Part shown: piece after piece, positions 6,930-8,938 of the stretch
Layout of the letters: every line of letters starts with the position of its first letter
Numbering within the stretch: position 1 is the first letter of the stretch
Assembly: GCA_903896915.1 (NCBI GenBank)
Contig: CAITZN010000223.1
Coordinates: 1-8,938 of the forward strand
DNA from: an uncultured bacterium
GTDB taxonomy: Bacteria > Desulfobacterota > Desulfobulbia > Desulfobulbales > Desulfobulbaceae
Length of the DNA: 8,938 nucleotides
Direction: 5' to 3'
Made by a program: the position numbers and the translations under genes
The notes under the pieces: model-generated
The model's database searches: none
What the model was told of the DNA's origin: nothing
The model's input: the letters and a program-made list of their open reading frames with translations, nothing else

Positions 6930-7114
6930 CGCCACCAGCTTCTTCAACTGACGGTTCTCCTCTTCAAGCTGTTTCAGGCGCCGTAGTTCGCTGACACCCA
7001 ATTCGCCATATTTTTTCTTCCAGTTGTAAAAGGTCGTTTCGCGACGCCCATCTTCCGGCAAACCTCCACCTCCTTGGTCCCGATTTCAGACAGCCTGAAT
7101 GTAAAAATGATCTG
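6930..7114 (-). mobile_element. IS3-family (IS407-like) transposase OrfA fragment, truncated and frameshifted
   Basis: Reading the minus strand from 7114 gives QIIFTFRLSEIGTKEVEVCRKMGV, the helix-turn-helix start of an IS3-family OrfA. After a one-base loss at about 7042-7043 the frame changes and continues FYNWKKKYGELGVSELRRLKQLEEENRQLKKLVA, the well-known remainder of the HTH and the leucine-zipper-like coiled coil. Restoring one base gives GVSETTFYNWKKKYG, as in intact relatives. Both ends are missing: the first few residues before QII, and everything after LVA, where relatives have DLSLDK. There is no OrfB and no recognisable terminal repeat. The element is dead. Its 5' edge directly abuts the radical SAM fragment on the other strand. 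Confidence 0.85.
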
Positions 7115-7613
7115 TGCGCTGCACGTACTAGATGAACTTGAGCGCTTCTGCAAAGAACATTGGGTTGTGGGGGATATCAGCTTCACCGGGGGCAACCCGT
7201 TCCTCTACCCCGGCTTCTCTGATCTTTATCGGGAAGCGGTGCGGCGGGGTTTCCAGGTCGACATCCTCGGCAACCCAGTTGAACGTAGGCAAATAGAGGC
7301 CATCTGCGAGATCCGCCCCCCAAATTCCTATCAGATGAGCCTGGAGGGACGCCGTTCCCATAACGATTTTATCCGAGGCAAAGGGCATTACGACCGAGTT
7401 ATGGGGTTTTCTGATGTCCTCAGGGAACTGGAGGTGCCTTGTCACATTATGCTGACGGCAACGGATCACAATCTGAAAGAGGTTCTGCCGTTGGCAGCGC
7501 TACTTAAAGACAAGGTCGATGTTTTTACCTTCAGTCGTCTTTGTCTGACAGGAGAACCCGATGAAAGTTATTGGTTTGAACGCATGAACCTGACCCCTGT
7601 CGTCAACTCATGA
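7107..7613 (+). pseudogene. Remnant of an SbtM-like radical SAM maturase (selenobiotic/thio-oxazole peptide family)
   Basis: From 7116 to about 7560 the frame reads as the middle of a radical SAM maturase: ALHVLDELERFCKEH, then SFTGGNPFLYPGFSDLYREA (the SAM-contacting GGNP motif), an ILGNP strand, SYQMSLEG, HNDFIRGKGHYDRVM, and DVFTFSRLCLTGE. This run closely resembles the family annotated as selenobiotic or thio(seleno)oxazole peptide maturase (SbtM). The N-terminal part with the CxxxCxxC cluster motif is missing, cut off where an IS3 OrfA fragment begins. The C-terminus diverges after GEP and stops early. With no cluster site, it cannot be an active radical SAM enzyme. The apparent ATG at 7107 lies inside the IS-derived sequence and is accidental. 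No selenobiotic precursor peptide gene was seen nearby. Confidence 0.75.
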
Positions 7614-7636
7614 CAATAATAATAGGGGGACAGACC
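7587..7636. repeat. Possible REP/RAYT-type mobile element ends at the 3' break of the radical SAM remnant
   Basis: AACCTGACCCC (7587-7597) and GGGGGACAGACC (7625-7636) resemble short sequences often found bordering REP-associated (Y1) transposase genes. They lie just where the radical SAM similarity ends, so the gene may have been cut by such an element that later left. There is no transposase between them. The call rests on short motif resemblance only. Confidence 0.25.
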
Positions 7637-7644
7637 AAAATGGT

Positions 7645-7660
7645 ACCGCTTTGAAGCGGT
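7645..7660. terminator. Short palindromic stem-loop between convergent genes
   Basis: ACCGCT (7645-7650) pairs with AGCGGT (7655-7660) over a TTGA loop, with TTT following on the plus strand. It sits 12 bases from the end of the minus-strand lipoprotein gene and after the plus-strand remnant, a usual place for a shared terminator. The poor T-tract keeps confidence low. Confidence 0.35.
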
Positions 7661-7672
7661 TTCAACACTGTC

Positions 7673-8878
7673 TTACTCGGGACTTTTCTCAACAAGTGGG
7701 CGTAACATATGCCAACTCTGCCCAGAATCGTTGGAAGAATAGATATATCCACCCCAACCATTCCCCCACCCTTTACCCCATGTTGATGGCGGAGCGTTAA
7801 AATCTAGCCTCTCGAAGGCCAGAAGCATACCGGAAGGATGAATGACAAGCGAATGTTTCCCTGGGATGTTGTTTGCACCAGTCCATGTATTATTTCTCTG
7901 CGTCCAAGTTTTTCCGCAATCAGTGGACGCATAGTTGCCACCCATTGACTGCAGCAGGAAAGTGCCATCACCAGTCACGCCTAATTGTTCGATCCATGAT
8001 TTGTGGGGTGCGTTCACTTTGTTCCAAGTCTTGCCGTGATCATTAGATTGGTAGACTTCGCCCTCCCATGGACCGGAACTGGCAGCAACGACATCTCCTT
8101 TTTTATTAGTCGCAATTGTGGGTAGGTATTTTGTGGCTGGGAGTGGCATTCTGGTCCAATTTTCGCCTTCGTCAGTTGAATGGTAAAAACCAGGACCATT
8201 TTTACCCCAAGCACTGGCGTAGATGTCCTCGGCGTTATTTGATGTCAATGTAAGATCATTGCAATATGTATCAGCCCGAAGACCGGTTGGTATCCAGGTC
8301 TTGCCATTGTCTGCAGATCGAAGGATTCCTTTATTACAAAGCGCGGCGATTATAACTGAATTTGACGTGGCCAAAATTGATAAAACCTGATCATGACCAA
8401 AGTCATACTCCTGCGTCCAGGTCAGGCCTTTATCATCTGACCTGAGAAGTCTGGCATTCCGGGCGCTCATTTTCCTGCTCTTGAAATAACTGACCTCCTG
8501 TATATTAACACCCGCAAAAACCGTCCTTTCGTTGTGTACTGCCAACCCACTAAGCTCATAATAATTGTCAGCAAATTCCATTTGGGACAATTGAATCCTT
8601 CGCGCTACCCACGATTTTCCGAGATCTCCAGAAACAGAAAGGATTAACCCTTTAGGAAGTCGGCGGCCTCTAAGAAAGACTTCCTCGGAAACACAGTTTT
8701 CCAAAATGTAAAGCGTTCCGCCTGCAAATATGTCTCCGCTTGAAGACGTGGTGAGAGCTGTGACGTCAATTACCGTACCATTCGTATCTTTACACCGGTT
8801 GATGCTGGAGCATCCGCTCGCAATCAACGCGAATGCGAGAAAACCGAACCAGAATAATTGGTTAACTCGTGGCGTCAT
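7673..8878 (-). CDS. Lipoprotein with seven Asp-box (BNR/sialidase-type) repeats
   Basis: Start is taken at ATG 8878 (401 aa): TPRVNQ is followed by a hydrophobic stretch and an A-S-G-C lipobox (Cys23), a type II lipoprotein signal. ATG at 8911 would add 11 residues ahead of it. Neither has a clear ribosome binding site. After the signal the protein is a beta-propeller of the sialidase/YCF48-like kind, with Asp-box motifs (S-x-D-x-G-x-T/S-W) spaced about 35-65 residues apart: SGDLGKSW, SDDKGLTW, SADNGKTW, STDEGENW, SNDHGKTW, STDCGKTW and SNDSGQSW (83-90, 147-154, 188-195, 234-241, 278-285, 318-325 and 382-389 in this numbering). Asp-boxes are structural turns, and no sialidase catalytic set was identified, so an enzyme role is not claimed. 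A WGKGWGNGWGG loop precedes the last box. It is probably anchored on the outer or inner membrane facing the periplasm. The gene looks more AT-rich than its neighbours, which could mean transfer. It stands beside the mobile scar. Confidence 0.82.
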   Translation of the reverse strand: MTPRVNQLFWFGFLAFALIASGCSSINRCKDTNGTVIDVTALTTSSSGDIFAGGTLYILENCVSEEVFLRGRRLPKGLILSVSGDLGKSWVARRIQLSQMEFADNYYELSGLAVHNERTVFAGVNIQEVSYFKSRKMSARNARLLRSDDKGLTWTQEYDFGHDQVLSILATSNSVIIAALCNKGILRSADNGKTWIPTGLRADTYCNDLTLTSNNAEDIYASAWGKNGPGFYHSTDEGENWTRMPLPATKYLPTIATNKKGDVVAASSGPWEGEVYQSNDHGKTWNKVNAPHKSWIEQLGVTGDGTFLLQSMGGNYASTDCGKTWTQRNNTWTGANNIPGKHSLVIHPSGMLLAFERLDFNAPPSTWGKGWGNGWGGYIYSSNDSGQSWHMLRPLVEKSPE

Positions 8879-8938
8879 ATTGATACTGGAAAGAATTACC
8901 CCATGATTCATTTGGATTGGGGTAAAGAGGACGCGGTA

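Noticed and set aside
1..8938. CRISPR array, tRNA or rRNA genes, toxin-antitoxin pair or phage module
   Set aside because: No regularly spaced repeats, no cloverleaf or rRNA-like segment, and no small paired ORFs with family features were found on either strand.

Overview
The window looks like chromosomal DNA from an anaerobic, respiratory bacterium, most likely of the Desulfobacterota (the sulfate- or metal-reducing 'deltaproteobacterial' type). This is an inference from gene content: a ferredoxin-fused nitroreductase, an iron-sulfur flavoprotein-like reductase, an HMG-CoA lyase of the clade with a QLGSF strand, a lactate-permease-family carrier, a NapH/NosR-like membrane iron-sulfur protein, and a remnant of a selenobiotic-peptide radical SAM maturase. 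No rRNA, tRNA or CRISPR array was seen.

Layout. (1) Positions 113-1662, minus strand: a flavin redox pair. The upstream gene is a flavodoxin-fold FMN reductase with an Isf-like cysteine cluster. It carries an apparent one-base frameshift right after its FMN-binding motif. The downstream gene is an intact ferredoxin-nitroreductase fusion with a strong ribosome binding site. (2) Positions 1928-2051: a 124-bp unit bounded by near-perfect 19-bp inverted repeats, a good candidate for a MITE-like dispersed element, ending 22 bp before the next gene. (3) Positions 2074-3003, plus strand: HMG-CoA lyase with its catalytic residues conserved. (4) A 363-bp non-coding stretch with a possible promoter and several competing stem-loops, then an LctP-family permease (3367-4968). 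(5) A 375-bp non-coding stretch with a weak terminator and two perfect 6-bp hairpins, then a 453-aa polyferredoxin membrane protein (5344-6705). (6) Positions 6706-7662: a scar region. An IS3-family orfA fragment on the minus strand abuts a radical SAM (SbtM-like) fragment on the plus strand. The second fragment ends in sequence resembling REP/RAYT-type ends. (7) Positions 7673-8878, minus strand: an Asp-box (BNR) repeat lipoprotein, facing the scar.

How the genes may work together. Regions 1 and 5 both point to low-potential electron transfer. Region 1 is cytoplasmic flavin/Fe-S reductases. Region 5 is a membrane-bound Fe-S protein that could pass electrons between the quinone pool or soluble ferredoxin and a partner not present here. 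HMG-CoA lyase (leucine or ketone-body type acyl-CoA breakdown) and the carboxylate permease fit growth on small organic acids. There is no tight operon linking them: each plus-strand gene has several hundred bases of its own upstream sequence. The right third shows decay by transposition, and only remnants of a peptide-modification system remain there.
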